DNA of 50,346 bases from positions 1 through 50,346 of the forward strand of contig NZ_SSWX01000005.1 in the NCBI RefSeq assembly GCF_004803635.1. The letters run 5' to 3'. Position 1 is the first letter of the stretch. Each line of letters starts with the position of its first letter. Shown piece after piece: positions 34,623 to 44,532 of this stretch. Position numbers and translations under genes: made by a program. This DNA comes from Lampropedia aestuarii (GTDB lineage Bacteria; Pseudomonadota; Gammaproteobacteria; Burkholderiales; Burkholderiaceae_C). The notes below the pieces were generated by a model. It saw nothing but the letters and a program-made list of their open reading frames with translations, was not told the DNA's origin and did no database searches.

Positions 34623-37600
34623 ATTCTCCTCGTTGCAAACGACGCGCGCTTCGTTTGCGCAGCGCAGCGCATTGAAGTCTCGCGGCGCCATCAGTGCGCC
34701 TAGCTACCGGGCCGTTGCTTTGGCTGCTGCGCTGTGCATGGCGGGTGTCAGCCATGCTGCGCCTTCGGCGATTGCGCCTGGGCAGTTGGGTTTGGTTTCG
34801 GTGAACTCTACTGATCCTGATCCAATCTCTTTTGTGCTGATGTGCAATGCCAAAGCCGGCACGACCATCCACTTCACCGACAATGGTTGGACCAGCACAG
34901 GCGTATTCCGATCTGGTGAAGGCGTGGCCACTTGGACGGCGGCCAGAGATGTTGCCGCAGGTGAAGTGATTACGCTGCGCGCTGGCAACACCGGCTCGCC
35001 AGCCGTCGAGCCTGCCGATGCAGGCACAGTGACCGCGCCGAAGACATTCAATGTGGCTGGGAGCGATTCGGTGCTGGTCTACCAAGGCACGCTTGAGCAG
35101 CCCGCTTTCATCTTTGGTCTTAACCATGTGCCATCAGGTGCATGGGATGCCGATGCCAGCAGCTCCAATACCTCTTCATTGCCTGCAGCGCTGACCAATG
35201 GCCAATCAGCTGTTGCACTGCAACAGCGCAGTGGACAGCATGCGCAAGACTACACTGGTGCCTTGCGTACTGGCACAGCCGCTGAGTTGGTGGCGGCTAT
35301 TGCCGACAAGAACAACTGGGCGTCGCGTCCAGGCGGTGACCCATCTCTTGCAGCAACTGCTTTGACAGTCACCAATGCCGCCGATTGCGCCGAGGAAGAG
35401 CAAACGACGCAGCCCAATGATCCAGACACGATCACGCGCATCTCCGCCATCCAAGGCACGGGTGCGGCTAGCCCCATGGATGGCAGTACCGTCAAGGTCT
35501 CAGCGGTGGTGACGGCGTTTGTGCCCGGCATCGGTGGTTTTGCCTTGCAAGAGGCCGATGCAGACCGCGATGGCAATCCCGCCACTTCAGAAGGTATTTT
35601 TGTTTATTACGGCAATACGCCTCCACAGGGGGTGAGTGCAGACTTGGTTGGCAAACGTGTCACGTTCAATGCGAAGGTTTCGGAGTACCGAGGCCAAACC
35701 CAGCTCAGCGGCATTGCCCAGTTGGTGATTGGCGAGCCAGAAGCACTGCCAACGCCTGAAACCATCACGCTGCCAGTGGCGAGTTCAGACGTCTGGGAGC
35801 AACGTGAAGGCATGGTGGTGCAGGTGTGCGGGGCGGATGCCCAGCCATTGGTGGTGACCGACAGTTATGAGCTTGGCCGTTATGGCAACATCGTTTTGAG
35901 CGCAGGCCAGCGCCAGGTCCAATTCACCGAGCATAGTGCGCCCAACCTTGAGAACAACAAGGCCTATTTGCAGCAGGTCAAGCTCAGCCGGATTATTTTG
36001 GACGATGGCATTTCGGCTCAGAATCCAGCCGAGCACCTGGGGCGCAATGGCGCGCTTTTGAGTGCATCCAATACCTTGCGCGGTGGCGATCAGACCTCTT
36101 GTATTACCGGTTTGCTGGACCAATTCACCGACAAGAACAAGGCGGTGCATGAAATTGACTACCGCATCCAGCCCACGCAAAAGGCGATGTTCACCGGTGC
36201 ACAGCGGCCAACGGCAGCCGCATTGCAGCAAGCGGTGCAGGGTAGCAACCTCAAAGTGGCCAGCGTGAATGTGCTGAACTTTTTTGTCACGCTAGATCCT
36301 GCGACGTTCACGGTGCCTGGCACCAGCACCTCGCATGAAGGCCGTGGCGCAGAAGCCCGCATCAGCATTTCTGAGCAAGCATTCACTGACGAATACCAGC
36401 GTCAGCTGGACAAACTGGTCGAGCAGTTGCTGGCTTTGGATGCCGATATTTATGGCCTCAATGAAATCCAGAACGACGGCTTCGCTGCCAATGGCTCATT
36501 GGCGACTTTGGTGGCCGCGCTCAATGCCAAGGCAGGTGCTGGTACCTATGCGTATGCAGGTGCCAATGGCATCACCGATGGCGCGCGCGCGCTGCAAGCC
36601 TTGGGCACAGATGCCATTACGGTGGCCATCATCTACAACACCCAGCGTGTCGCACCGCAAGGCCAGGCAGTAGCGCCTGATGTGAGGCAATCACAATACA
36701 GTGCATTCACGGCTGCCCACGGCAACCGCGTGCCTGTTGCGCAAACCTTCCAGGTGTTGGCACTGGAGCAGGACGACCCAGATGCCTTGGTGACCGTGGC
36801 TGTGAACCACTTTAAATCCAAAGGCTCGGTGATCAATGGTGAGACTGACCAAGGTGATGGTCAGGGTGCCAACAATCCATCGCGGATGGTTGCTGCCCAG
36901 CAGCTCAGCGCATGGCTGGCCACGAACCCAACCGGGTTTGAGCAGGCGCACACAGTGCTGACCGGCGACTTTAACTCGTATAGCAAAGAAGATCCAATTC
37001 GCATTTTGGAGAGTGCAGGTTACCAACTGCAAAAACAAGACGGCGATGTGTACTCCTACTCCTTTGATGGCTTGTGGGGCTCGTTGGATCATATTTTCAC
37101 CAGTGCCAGCCTGGCAGAGAAGATTGGTGGGGTTGTGGAGTGGTCCGTGAACGCGGAAGAGCCCACTGTGCTGGACTACAACTACAACTACAAGACACTT
37201 GAACAAACCACCAGCTACTACAGCGCTGACTACTACCGTGCCAGTGACCACAATCCAATCCTGGTCGGCTTGAAGCTGGGCCGTGGCGGTGTTGGGCCTG
37301 TGGAGCCAGAGCCGATTGCAGACTTCGAATTCGATGTGCCAGGTGCCAGCAATGGTGCGGTGCTCAGCGGCTCGCTGGCTGGCGGCGGTGGCAGCTGTGT
37401 GCCCGCCGAAGGTGGTGCGCCTGCTGCAGCCATGCCAAGCACTTGGCCAGCCAATGTGCAGTTCCCATACCAGTTGCTGGCCTGGGAGCTGGAGGGCTGT
37501 GCCACCGGCAGCAGTGTGACGGTGACTCTCAACCTGCCTGAGCCAGTGCCTGCGAATGCCAAGTACTGGAAGTACGGCCCAACGACTGACAACGAGACAG

Positions 37601-37863
37601 CGCATTGGTACACGATTCCTTTCACACAAACCGGTGAGCAACAAATCCAGTTCACGATCCAAGACGGTGGTTTGGGTGATAGCGATTTAGAAGCCAATGG
37701 CCGCATTGTCGATCCAGGTGGATTGGGTGTGCCTGCGGCTGTGGTGCCACCAACCGGCTCGCTGACGCCTGTGCCTGTGGATAGCCCATGGATGCTCGGT
37801 GCGTTGGGTGCTGTGCTGGCAGGTATTGGCGCAGCGAGAGCTCGCCGCCGCACACGCAACTAA
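34612..37863 (+). CDS. Extracellular nuclease 1, ExeM/NucH type, with CTERM-like tail
   Basis: Secreted protein of 1083 residues. A long signal peptide (cleavage near VSHA-AP, residue 49) is followed by a beta-rich domain with IHFTDNGW and GEGVATW. An OB-fold nucleic-acid-binding domain comes next (about 275-376), then an endonuclease/exonuclease/phosphatase domain (about 543-890) with the Mg-dependent catalytic set NVLNFF, GLNEIQN, VNHFKSKG, LTGDFNSY, SLDHIF and SDHNP. A choice-of-anchor-U-like domain (about 896-1036) precedes the C-terminal TPVPVDSPWMLG, hydrophobic helix and Arg-rich end. Likely role: degrade extracellular DNA, probably to recover phosphate given the Pho-box-like promoter. 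A close paralogue follows. Confidence 0.9.
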   Translation: MSFEFSSLQTTRASFAQRSALKSRGAISAPSYRAVALAAALCMAGVSHAAPSAIAPGQLGLVSVNSTDPDPISFVLMCNAKAGTTIHFTDNGWTSTGVFRSGEGVATWTAARDVAAGEVITLRAGNTGSPAVEPADAGTVTAPKTFNVAGSDSVLVYQGTLEQPAFIFGLNHVPSGAWDADASSSNTSSLPAALTNGQSAVALQQRSGQHAQDYTGALRTGTAAELVAAIADKNNWASRPGGDPSLAATALTVTNAADCAEEEQTTQPNDPDTITRISAIQGTGAASPMDGSTVKVSAVVTAFVPGIGGFALQEADADRDGNPATSEGIFVYYGNTPPQGVSADLVGKRVTFNAKVSEYRGQTQLSGIAQLVIGEPEALPTPETITLPVASSDVWEQREGMVVQVCGADAQPLVVTDSYELGRYGNIVLSAGQRQVQFTEHSAPNLENNKAYLQQVKLSRIILDDGISAQNPAEHLGRNGALLSASNTLRGGDQTSCITGLLDQFTDKNKAVHEIDYRIQPTQKAMFTGAQRPTAAALQQAVQGSNLKVASVNVLNFFVTLDPATFTVPGTSTSHEGRGAEARISISEQAFTDEYQRQLDKLVEQLLALDADIYGLNEIQNDGFAANGSLATLVAALNAKAGAGTYAYAGANGITDGARALQALGTDAITVAIIYNTQRVAPQGQAVAPDVRQSQYSAFTAAHGNRVPVAQTFQVLALEQDDPDALVTVAVNHFKSKGSVINGETDQGDGQGANNPSRMVAAQQLSAWLATNPTGFEQAHTVLTGDFNSYSKEDPIRILESAGYQLQKQDGDVYSYSFDGLWGSLDHIFTSASLAEKIGGVVEWSVNAEEPTVLDYNYNYKTLEQTTSYYSADYYRASDHNPILVGLKLGRGGVGPVEPEPIADFEFDVPGASNGAVLSGSLAGGGGSCVPAEGGAPAAAMPSTWPANVQFPYQLLAWELEGCATGSSVTVTLNLPEPVPANAKYWKYGPTTDNETAHWYTIPFTQTGEQQIQFTIQDGGLGDSDLEANGRIVDPGGLGVPAAVVPPTGSLTPVPVDSPWMLGALGAVLAGIGAARARRRTRN

Positions 37864-38113
37864 GCCCCGACTTCGGCTGAGTACGCCAATCCCCCGCCAG
37901 CCATCGCGCTTGCGGGGGATTGGCTTTTGCGGCGCTTTGGTGCGGCATGAGTGGTACATGCTTGGCTGGACATACGCTTGGATCGTGCGCTTAGGTCGTG
38001 CGCGGATAGGGCTCCAAAGACAATTGTTCTCTTTGTGATGCTTCAAAGCCAATGCCAGGCCTGTCGTATGTTCCACGGCGATTGCGCTATTGGATCGCTG
38101 GTTTATGACAGGG
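37864..38113. other. Intergenic region between the two nucleases
   Basis: No gene is seen. After the terminator the sequence is unremarkable until the Pho-box-like region of nuclease 2; one isolated CTGTCGT half-site occurs at 38061-38067. A frame in phase with nuclease 2 stays open from 37951, but it runs through the promoter and shows no protein-like composition. Confidence 0.5.
37885..37928 (+). terminator. Rho-independent terminator of nuclease gene 1
   Basis: GCCAATCCCCCGC (37885-37897) pairs perfectly with GCGGGGGATTGGC (37912-37924), a 13-bp stem followed by TTTT. It separates the two nuclease transcripts, so each relies on its own promoter. Confidence 0.85.
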
Positions 38114-38159
38114 CTGTCATACAACTTGCACGTGCTGTCAATACAAGGCTACTACAAAT
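38114..38159 (+). promoter_or_regulatory. Pho-box-like promoter of nuclease gene 2
   Basis: CTGTCAT (38114-38120), ACAA, CTTGCAC (38125-38131) fit the 7-4-7 Pho-box layout; the first half is a perfect match to the consensus as I know it. CTGTCAA (38135-38141) follows one base short of the 11-base period. TACAAAT (38153-38159) lies 11 bases downstream as a -10. The arrangement matches that before nuclease 1. Confidence 0.65.
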
Positions 38160-38177
38160 CGCATTTTCACCAACGCG

Positions 38178-38201
38178 ATGGATAGCCACCATGTCTTATG
38201 A
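38178..38201 (+). CDS. Candidate upstream mini-ORF overlapping the nuclease 2 start
   Basis: ATG GAT AGC CAC CAT GTC TTA TGA encodes MDSHHVL. It is the counterpart of the mini-ORF at 34599 and retains the TGA at the same codon although the bases after GTC differ between copies. Confidence 0.25.
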   Translation: MDSHHVL

Positions 38202-41200
38202 ATATTCCCCCTTGCCACAGCAGCAGGCACTGTCTGCGTGGCGCAGGCCGCTCAAGCTATGCGCCTCAGTGGGCGTGCACACGTACCGAGCGCTTGGCTT
38301 GGTTGCAGCACTGTCTCTGGCAGGCCTGAGCCAAGCCGCTCCTTCGGCTGTGGCAGCCGCTCAGCTAGGGTTGGTGTCGATCAGCTCGGCAGGCACCAAA
38401 CCGCTTTCTTTTGTGCTGCTGTGCCATGCCAAGGCCGGCACGCAGATCCAGTTCACCGACAACGGTTGGCTCAGCGCTGGCGGCTTTAGGTCAGGTGAAG
38501 GGGTGGTGACGTGGCTGGCGGCGCGTGATGTTGCTGCAGGCGAGGTGATCAGTTTCAACGCCGACGGCAATAGTCCCATAGTGGTCCCAGCCGATGCCGG
38601 TTCAGCAACGCAGGCGGGGCAGTTCAATATTGCGGCCGCAGGCGACTCGGTGATTGCCTACCAAGGCAGCAACACACAGCCAAAGCTGATTTTTGGCTTG
38701 AACTACGTGCCCTCCGGCGCTTGGGATGCGAATGCAATCAATAGCAATACATCGGCGCTGCCTGCAGGTTTGGTCAATGGCCAGACCGCCCTGGCATTGC
38801 GCAACCAACAGGCGGCGCAAGACTACACCGGTTTGACCAATGGCACTGCCGAGCAGCTGATGGCGGCGATTGCCACGCAGAGCAACTGGACTGGGCGTGC
38901 CGCAACAAGCCCCTCTCGCGCTCCTGCCGCTTTGGTGGTCAGCAATGCGCCCGATTGTGCCGATCTGGACGACGGCACAGGCAACCCACCACCGTTGGAT
39001 CCAGAGACCATCACGCGCATTTCAGCGATTCAAGGCGGCGCTGCCACCAGTCCTTTGCTGAACCAAACCGTCAAGGTATCTGCGATTGCTACGGCCTTCT
39101 TGCCTGGCATGAGTGGCTTTGCCTTGCAGGAGGCAGAGCGCGATGCCAATGCCCAGACCTCTGAAGGTATTTTCATTTATTACGGCAATGCACTCCCGCC
39201 TGGCGTGGATGCCCAAATGGTTGGCAAGCGGGTGACGCTGATTGGCACGGTGACAGAGTTCAGAGGACAAACGCAGTTGAGCAATATCCGGCAGGTCGAG
39301 ATTGGCGCAGCAGAAACCTTGCCTACACCTGAAACCATTACGCTGCCGGTGGCGAGTGAAAATGTCTGGGCACGCCGTGAAGGCATGGTGGTCGAGGTAT
39401 GCGCGGCCAATGAACAGCCATTGGTGGTAACCGATACCTACTCGTTGGGCCGCTATGGCAACATCGTGCTCAGCGCTGACCAGCGCCAGACGCAATTCAC
39501 TGAGCACAACGCGCCTAGCGTGGAGCTCAATCGGGCGTACTTGCAGCAAGTCAAGCTCAACCGCATTATTTTGGATGATGGCATTTCTGCACAAAATCCA
39601 GCCTATCACTTAGGCCGCAATGGAGAGCCGCTGAGCGCATCGAATTCCTTGCGCGCTGGCGACCAGACAAGGTGTATCACCGGTTTGCTAGACCAGTTTC
39701 AGGACAACCGAGCCGAGCATGAAATTGACTACCGCATTCAGCCCACGCAAACGCCCATCTTCACTGGCAGCGAGCGGCCTACGGCAGCTGCCTTGCAACA
39801 AGCCATGCAAGGCAGCACGCTCACGGTCGCTAGCGTGAACGTGTTGAACTTTTTTGTGACGAGAAGCAATGCCACGTTCACGGTGCCCGGCACCAACATC
39901 TCGCATCAGGGGCGTGGCGCTGATGCCAGTGTCACCATCGAAGGACAAACCTTTACCGATGAATACCAGAGGCAGCTAGATAAATTGGTGGCGCAGTTGT
40001 TGGCGATCGACGCGGATGTCTATGGTCTCAATGAAATTCAGAACGATGGTTTTGACGCCAATGGCTCGCTGGCTACGCTGGTGGCCGCGCTCAATGAAAA
40101 AGCAGGCACTGGGGTGTATGCCTATGTAGGAGCCAATGGTGTCACCGATGGTGTGCGTGCCTTGCAAGCCCTGGGCACCGATGCCATTGCCGTAGCCCTC
40201 ATCTACAACACGCAGCGCGTGGCTCCCCAAGGGCAAGCCGTTGCCCCTGATGTGAGCAAGCCTGAGAATAATGCGTTCACTGCGGCGCATGGCAGCCGCG
40301 TACCGGTGGCGCAAACCTTCAGAATTTTGGCATTGGAGGAAGACGATCCAGATGCCCTGGTGACTGTGGCTGTTAACCACTTTAAATCCAAAGGCTCGAT
40401 CATCAATGGTGAACGAGATCAGGGGGATGGCCAAGGCGCTAATAATCCATCGCGGATGCTCGCAGCCCAGCAGCTCAGTGCATGGTTGGCGTCAAACCCC
40501 ACCGGCTTTGCGCAAGCGCATACGGTGCTGACGGGGGACTTTAACTCCTATAGCCAAGAAGATCCGATTCGCATTTTGGAGACTGCAGGCTACCAGCTGC
40601 AAAAACAAGGCGGTGACTCGTATTCGTACTCCTTTGCCGGTTTATGGGGTTCACTGGACCATATTTTGACCAGCGCAAGCTTGGAGGACAAAATTGGCGT
40701 GGTGCTGGAGTGGGCCGTCAATGCTGAAGAGCCTACATTGCTGGATTACAACTACAACTTCAAAACCTTGGCACAAGCGAGCGGCTATTACTTGCCTGAT
40801 TTTTACCGTGCCAGTGACCACAACCCGGTCTTGGTGGGCTTTAATTTGGGGAGTGACGACACATCGCCGATAGAGCCCGAACCCGAGCCGATTGCAGATT
40901 TTGAGTTCGAGCTGCCAGGCTCTGACTCGCGCCAGGTGCTCAGCGGCTCTTTGGCTGGAGGTGGTGGAACCTGTACGCTAGCGACCGGTGGTGCTCCAGC
41001 TATGGTGGCGCCAGTGACGTCACCGGCCAACGTGCAGTTTCCTTACCAGTTGCTGCAATGGGCGGTGGAGGAATGTGCTGTGGGAAGCTCGGTCACAGTG
41101 ACCTTGAACTTGCCAGGGCCAGTGCCTGCCAATGCCCAATACTGGAAGTGGGGCCCAACCGCAGGCAACCAGACTGCGCATTGGTACACCATTCCGTTCA

Positions 41201-41439
41201 CACGCACCGGCGCACAACAGATCCAGTTCCAGATTCAAGATGGTGGCTTGGGCGACAGCGATTTGGAGGCCAATGGCCGCATTGTTGATCCAGGCGGTTT
41301 GGGGGTGCCGACTGCGCTGACACCGCCGATAGGCAATCTGACTCCAGTGCCAGTAGACGGTGTTTGGATGCTTGGCTTATTGGCCGCATTGATGGCCATT
41401 GCGGGCGCTTTGGGCGTGCGGCGCAAAGCAAGGGCGTAA
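38191..41439 (+). CDS. Extracellular nuclease 2, ExeM/NucH type, paralogue of nuclease 1
   Basis: Secreted protein of 1082 residues, collinear with nuclease 1 through every domain: signal peptide (cleavage near LSQA-AP), FTDNGW/GEGVVTW domain, OB-fold (about 274-373), and an EEP nuclease domain (about 543-880) with NVLNFF, GLNEIQN, VNHFKSKG, LTGDFNSY, SLDHIL and SDHNP. The choice-of-anchor-U-like domain (about 900-1033) and the C-terminal TPVPVDGVWMLG, hydrophobic helix and RRKARA follow. The nuclease core is the best-conserved part; the linkers and the first domain differ more, so the duplication is not recent. The ATG at 38191 is chosen by alignment with copy 1; the frame is open upstream to 37951. 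A terminator follows, facing obgE. Confidence 0.9.
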   Translation: MSYEYSPLPQQQALSAWRRPLKLCASVGVHTYRALGLVAALSLAGLSQAAPSAVAAAQLGLVSISSAGTKPLSFVLLCHAKAGTQIQFTDNGWLSAGGFRSGEGVVTWLAARDVAAGEVISFNADGNSPIVVPADAGSATQAGQFNIAAAGDSVIAYQGSNTQPKLIFGLNYVPSGAWDANAINSNTSALPAGLVNGQTALALRNQQAAQDYTGLTNGTAEQLMAAIATQSNWTGRAATSPSRAPAALVVSNAPDCADLDDGTGNPPPLDPETITRISAIQGGAATSPLLNQTVKVSAIATAFLPGMSGFALQEAERDANAQTSEGIFIYYGNALPPGVDAQMVGKRVTLIGTVTEFRGQTQLSNIRQVEIGAAETLPTPETITLPVASENVWARREGMVVEVCAANEQPLVVTDTYSLGRYGNIVLSADQRQTQFTEHNAPSVELNRAYLQQVKLNRIILDDGISAQNPAYHLGRNGEPLSASNSLRAGDQTRCITGLLDQFQDNRAEHEIDYRIQPTQTPIFTGSERPTAAALQQAMQGSTLTVASVNVLNFFVTRSNATFTVPGTNISHQGRGADASVTIEGQTFTDEYQRQLDKLVAQLLAIDADVYGLNEIQNDGFDANGSLATLVAALNEKAGTGVYAYVGANGVTDGVRALQALGTDAIAVALIYNTQRVAPQGQAVAPDVSKPENNAFTAAHGSRVPVAQTFRILALEEDDPDALVTVAVNHFKSKGSIINGERDQGDGQGANNPSRMLAAQQLSAWLASNPTGFAQAHTVLTGDFNSYSQEDPIRILETAGYQLQKQGGDSYSYSFAGLWGSLDHILTSASLEDKIGVVLEWAVNAEEPTLLDYNYNFKTLAQASGYYLPDFYRASDHNPVLVGFNLGSDDTSPIEPEPEPIADFEFELPGSDSRQVLSGSLAGGGGTCTLATGGAPAMVAPVTSPANVQFPYQLLQWAVEECAVGSSVTVTLNLPGPVPANAQYWKWGPTAGNQTAHWYTIPFTRTGAQQIQFQIQDGGLGDSDLEANGRIVDPGGLGVPTALTPPIGNLTPVPVDGVWMLGLLAALMAIAGALGVRRKARA

Positions 41440-41452
41440 TTGCCCCATATCC

Positions 41453-41464
41453 AACAGGCTCTAA
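41453..41464 (-). repeat. Dispersed repeat core TTAGAGCCTGTT
   Basis: AACAGGCTCTAA on the plus strand, inverse of the TAAGAGCCTGTT core, 13 bases after the nuclease 2 stop codon. Confidence 0.5.
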
Positions 41465-41537
41465 GAGCGGCTCACACCACCTTTGATACGGTTGCTATAC
41501 AACCTGGTCGTATCTGTTGTACTGGTGTGGCATCGTG

Positions 41538-41576
41538 AAAAAAAAGCAGCAGCAGCCGATGGTGCTGCTGCTTTTT
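41538..41576. terminator. Bidirectional terminator between nuclease 2 and obgE
   Basis: AAAAAGCAGCAGCA and TGCTGCTGCTTTTT form a long stem flanked by A-run and T-run, between converging genes. Confidence 0.85.
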
Positions 41577-41606
41577 GATGTGAATTTAGCAATGGTTCTT
41601 GGCGTT

Positions 41607-42766
<1,160 letters not shown>

Positions 42767-42796
42767 ATTCACAGATTGCCATGTGCTCTGCCTGAA

Positions 42797-43054
42797 TTAG
42801 GCAGAAGTCACTTCAACCGTGTGCTTGTTCAAAGCGCCTTTGTTGCGGAACACCACGTGACCGTCTACCAAAGCGTAGAGAGTGTGGTCTTTACCGATAC
42901 CGACGTTAGAGCCAGCGTGCATACGTGTGCCACGTTGGCGCACGATGATGGAGCCTGCGCTTACCAGTTCGCCACCGTAGGCTTTCACGCCCAGCATTTT
43001 TGGCTTGGAATCACGTCCGTTGCGCGTAGAGCCGCCGCCTTTTTTCTGTGCCAT
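42797..43054 (-). CDS. rpmA: 50S ribosomal protein L27
   Basis: Ribosomal protein of 85 residues, [24 protein letters not shown], full family length. Its N-terminal tail reaches the peptidyl-transferase centre. AAAGG stands 7 bases before the ATG. It lies 24 bases downstream of rplU and is co-transcribed with it. Confidence 0.98.
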   Translation of the reverse strand: MAQKKGGGSTRNGRDSKPKMLGVKAYGGELVSAGSIIVRQRGTRMHAGSNVGIGKDHTLYALVDGHVVFRNKGALNKHTVEVTSA

Positions 43055-43078
43055 TTTAAAACCTTTCGTGCTGCTGCA

Positions 43079-43390
43079 TTAAGCAGCGATATCGCCGATT
43101 TGCAGCTCAGTGTAGCGCTGGCGATGGCCTTGGTGTTTCACGTAATGCTTACGACGACGCAGCTTGAAGATGCGCACTTTGTCGTGCTTGCCATGAGAGA
43201 CCACAGTTGCCTTGACGCTGGCACCGGAAACCAAAGGCGTGCCAATTTTCAGATCAGCGCCACTGCCGATGGCAAGCACTTGATCCAGCACGATTTCCTG
43301 GCCTACGTCCGCAGCAATCTGTTCTACTTTAATTTTTTCGCCAGCAGCAACACGGTATTGTTTGCCACCAGTTTTTACGACTGCGTACAT
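43079..43390 (-). CDS. rplU: 50S ribosomal protein L21
   Basis: Ribosomal protein of 103 residues, [24 protein letters not shown], ending [11 protein letters not shown], the complete L21 sequence. AAAGG lies 8 bases before the ATG. A strong promoter and a leader of about 240 bases precede it on the minus strand. Confidence 0.98.
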   Translation of the reverse strand: MYAVVKTGGKQYRVAAGEKIKVEQIAADVGQEIVLDQVLAIGSGADLKIGTPLVSGASVKATVVSHGKHDKVRIFKLRRRKHYVKHQGHRQRYTELQIGDIAA

Positions 43391-43630
43391 TGAAATTACC
43401 TTTTGAGAAAACGCTTTTGCAGATTGGCGCCATGAGTGGCGCCTTCAGCCAAAAGCTATACTGATTCGCAGCCAGTTGATGGTCGCATTGCTGCAGCCCA
43501 TCAGCCAGCCTTCTTACCCTTAAGATTTGATAGCAGCGCCCCGATTCAAAGCGCACCAAAAGTTTGCACCTCTGTAGCCCGCATCAAGTAAGCTGCACCA
43601 AATTGCCTTTTGGAAAAGAGCGAACCGCGC
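43391..43630 (-). promoter_or_regulatory. Long rplU leader with hairpin
   Basis: About 240 untranslated bases separate the promoter from the rplU start. GGCGCC-atgagt-GGCGCC (43426-43443) forms a perfect 6-bp stem near the start codon. Long leaders with stems ahead of ribosomal protein genes often serve autoregulation; here this is only suggested by length and position. Confidence 0.35.
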
Positions 43631-43658
43631 ATTATAGCCAAATACCAGAAAAATGCAA
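43631..43658 (-). promoter_or_regulatory. Sigma-70-type promoter of rplU-rpmA
   Basis: On the minus strand TTGCAT (43653-43658), a 16-base spacer, and a perfect TATAAT (43631-43636). The -10 is consensus and the -35 matches four of six bases, as expected for a strong ribosomal-protein promoter. Confidence 0.75.
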
Positions 43659-43707
43659 ATTGGCTGTGCATGGGTCTGGTCTTTTGCGATGCAGCACAAT
43701 CAGAACC

Positions 43708-44307
43708 ATGATCTCTTCTACTACGACTTCAAATGCCGCCAGCGCTGCTGCGCTGAGGCCGCCTCAAATGCCTGCACAGGCACAGGCCATGGTGGATTTT
43801 TGGCTCGCTGCAGGGCCAGAGAAATGGTTTAGCAAGGACGAACAATTCGATGCGTTGCTGCGTGAGTCGTTCTGGGAGGCGCATTTTGCTGCGGCTCGCC
43901 GCGAATATGACGACTGGTTGCAGCAGCCCTTGTCCGCGCTGGCGCTGATTTTGTTGCTGGACCAGTACCCACGCAACAGCTTTCGCGACACGGCCCATAT
44001 GTTCGCGACCGATGCCTTGGCGCTGCACTACGCGCACCTGGCCCTGGAGGCAGGTTTAGACCAGCAGGTGCAAGCGCCATTGCGGCTGTTCTTTTATTTG
44101 CCCTTGATGCACGCAGAAAATCTGCCAGACCAAGAGCACTGTGTCGCGCTATGCGAAAAGCTGCAAAGCAATTCGCTCGCCTTTGCGATTGAGCACCGCG
44201 ACATCATTGCGCAGTTTGGCCGCTTTCCCCATCGCAATCCACAGTTGCTGCGCACCACTACCGCGCAGGAGCAGGCTTATCTTGATGCTGGCGGCTTTGC
44301 TGGCTAA
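43708..44307 (+). CDS. DUF924 family protein
   Basis: Protein of 199 residues, all-alpha, with the DUF924 signature: VDFWLAAGPEKWFSKDEQFDALLRESF at the start, LSALALILLLDQYPRNSFR in the middle, and LFFYLPLMHAENLPDQE after it. The helices pack like TPR repeats; biochemical role unknown. The ATG at 43708 lacks a clear Shine-Dalgarno sequence. The frame is open from 43564, but that part covers the rplU promoter. It is read divergently from rplU and stands alone before the mla operon. Confidence 0.87.
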   Translation: MISSTTTSNAASAAALRPPQMPAQAQAMVDFWLAAGPEKWFSKDEQFDALLRESFWEAHFAAARREYDDWLQQPLSALALILLLDQYPRNSFRDTAHMFATDALALHYAHLALEAGLDQQVQAPLRLFFYLPLMHAENLPDQEHCVALCEKLQSNSLAFAIEHRDIIAQFGRFPHRNPQLLRTTTAQEQAYLDAGGFAG

Positions 44308-44532
44308 GTAACAGTCAATTCGTATTTGTCGGGCGTGTCGCAAGCCGCTTCTGTAGAATGGCGCCTTCGAGCGGGCTGTCTTGGTTGATCCCACCTGGCT
44401 GTAGGGGATGCGCATGCTGGCCGCCAGTCGTGTTGGCCAGTGGCTGTCTGCCATGTCTGCGTGCCTTCCCAATAAATGCCTGAATAGGCGCGTGCGGCCG
44501 CAAGTGCGGGCGCAAGTTGATATCCCTCACCT

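Noticed and set aside
34535-38159. CTGTCA repeats considered as a CRISPR-like or iteron array
   Set aside because: Only three heptamers per site, 11-bp period, directly before a -10 element; this fits a promoter, not an array or origin.
37951-38190. 80-codon N-terminal extension of nuclease 2
   Set aside because: It covers the Pho-box-like region and is not matched in nuclease 1; the shared signal peptide starts at 38191.
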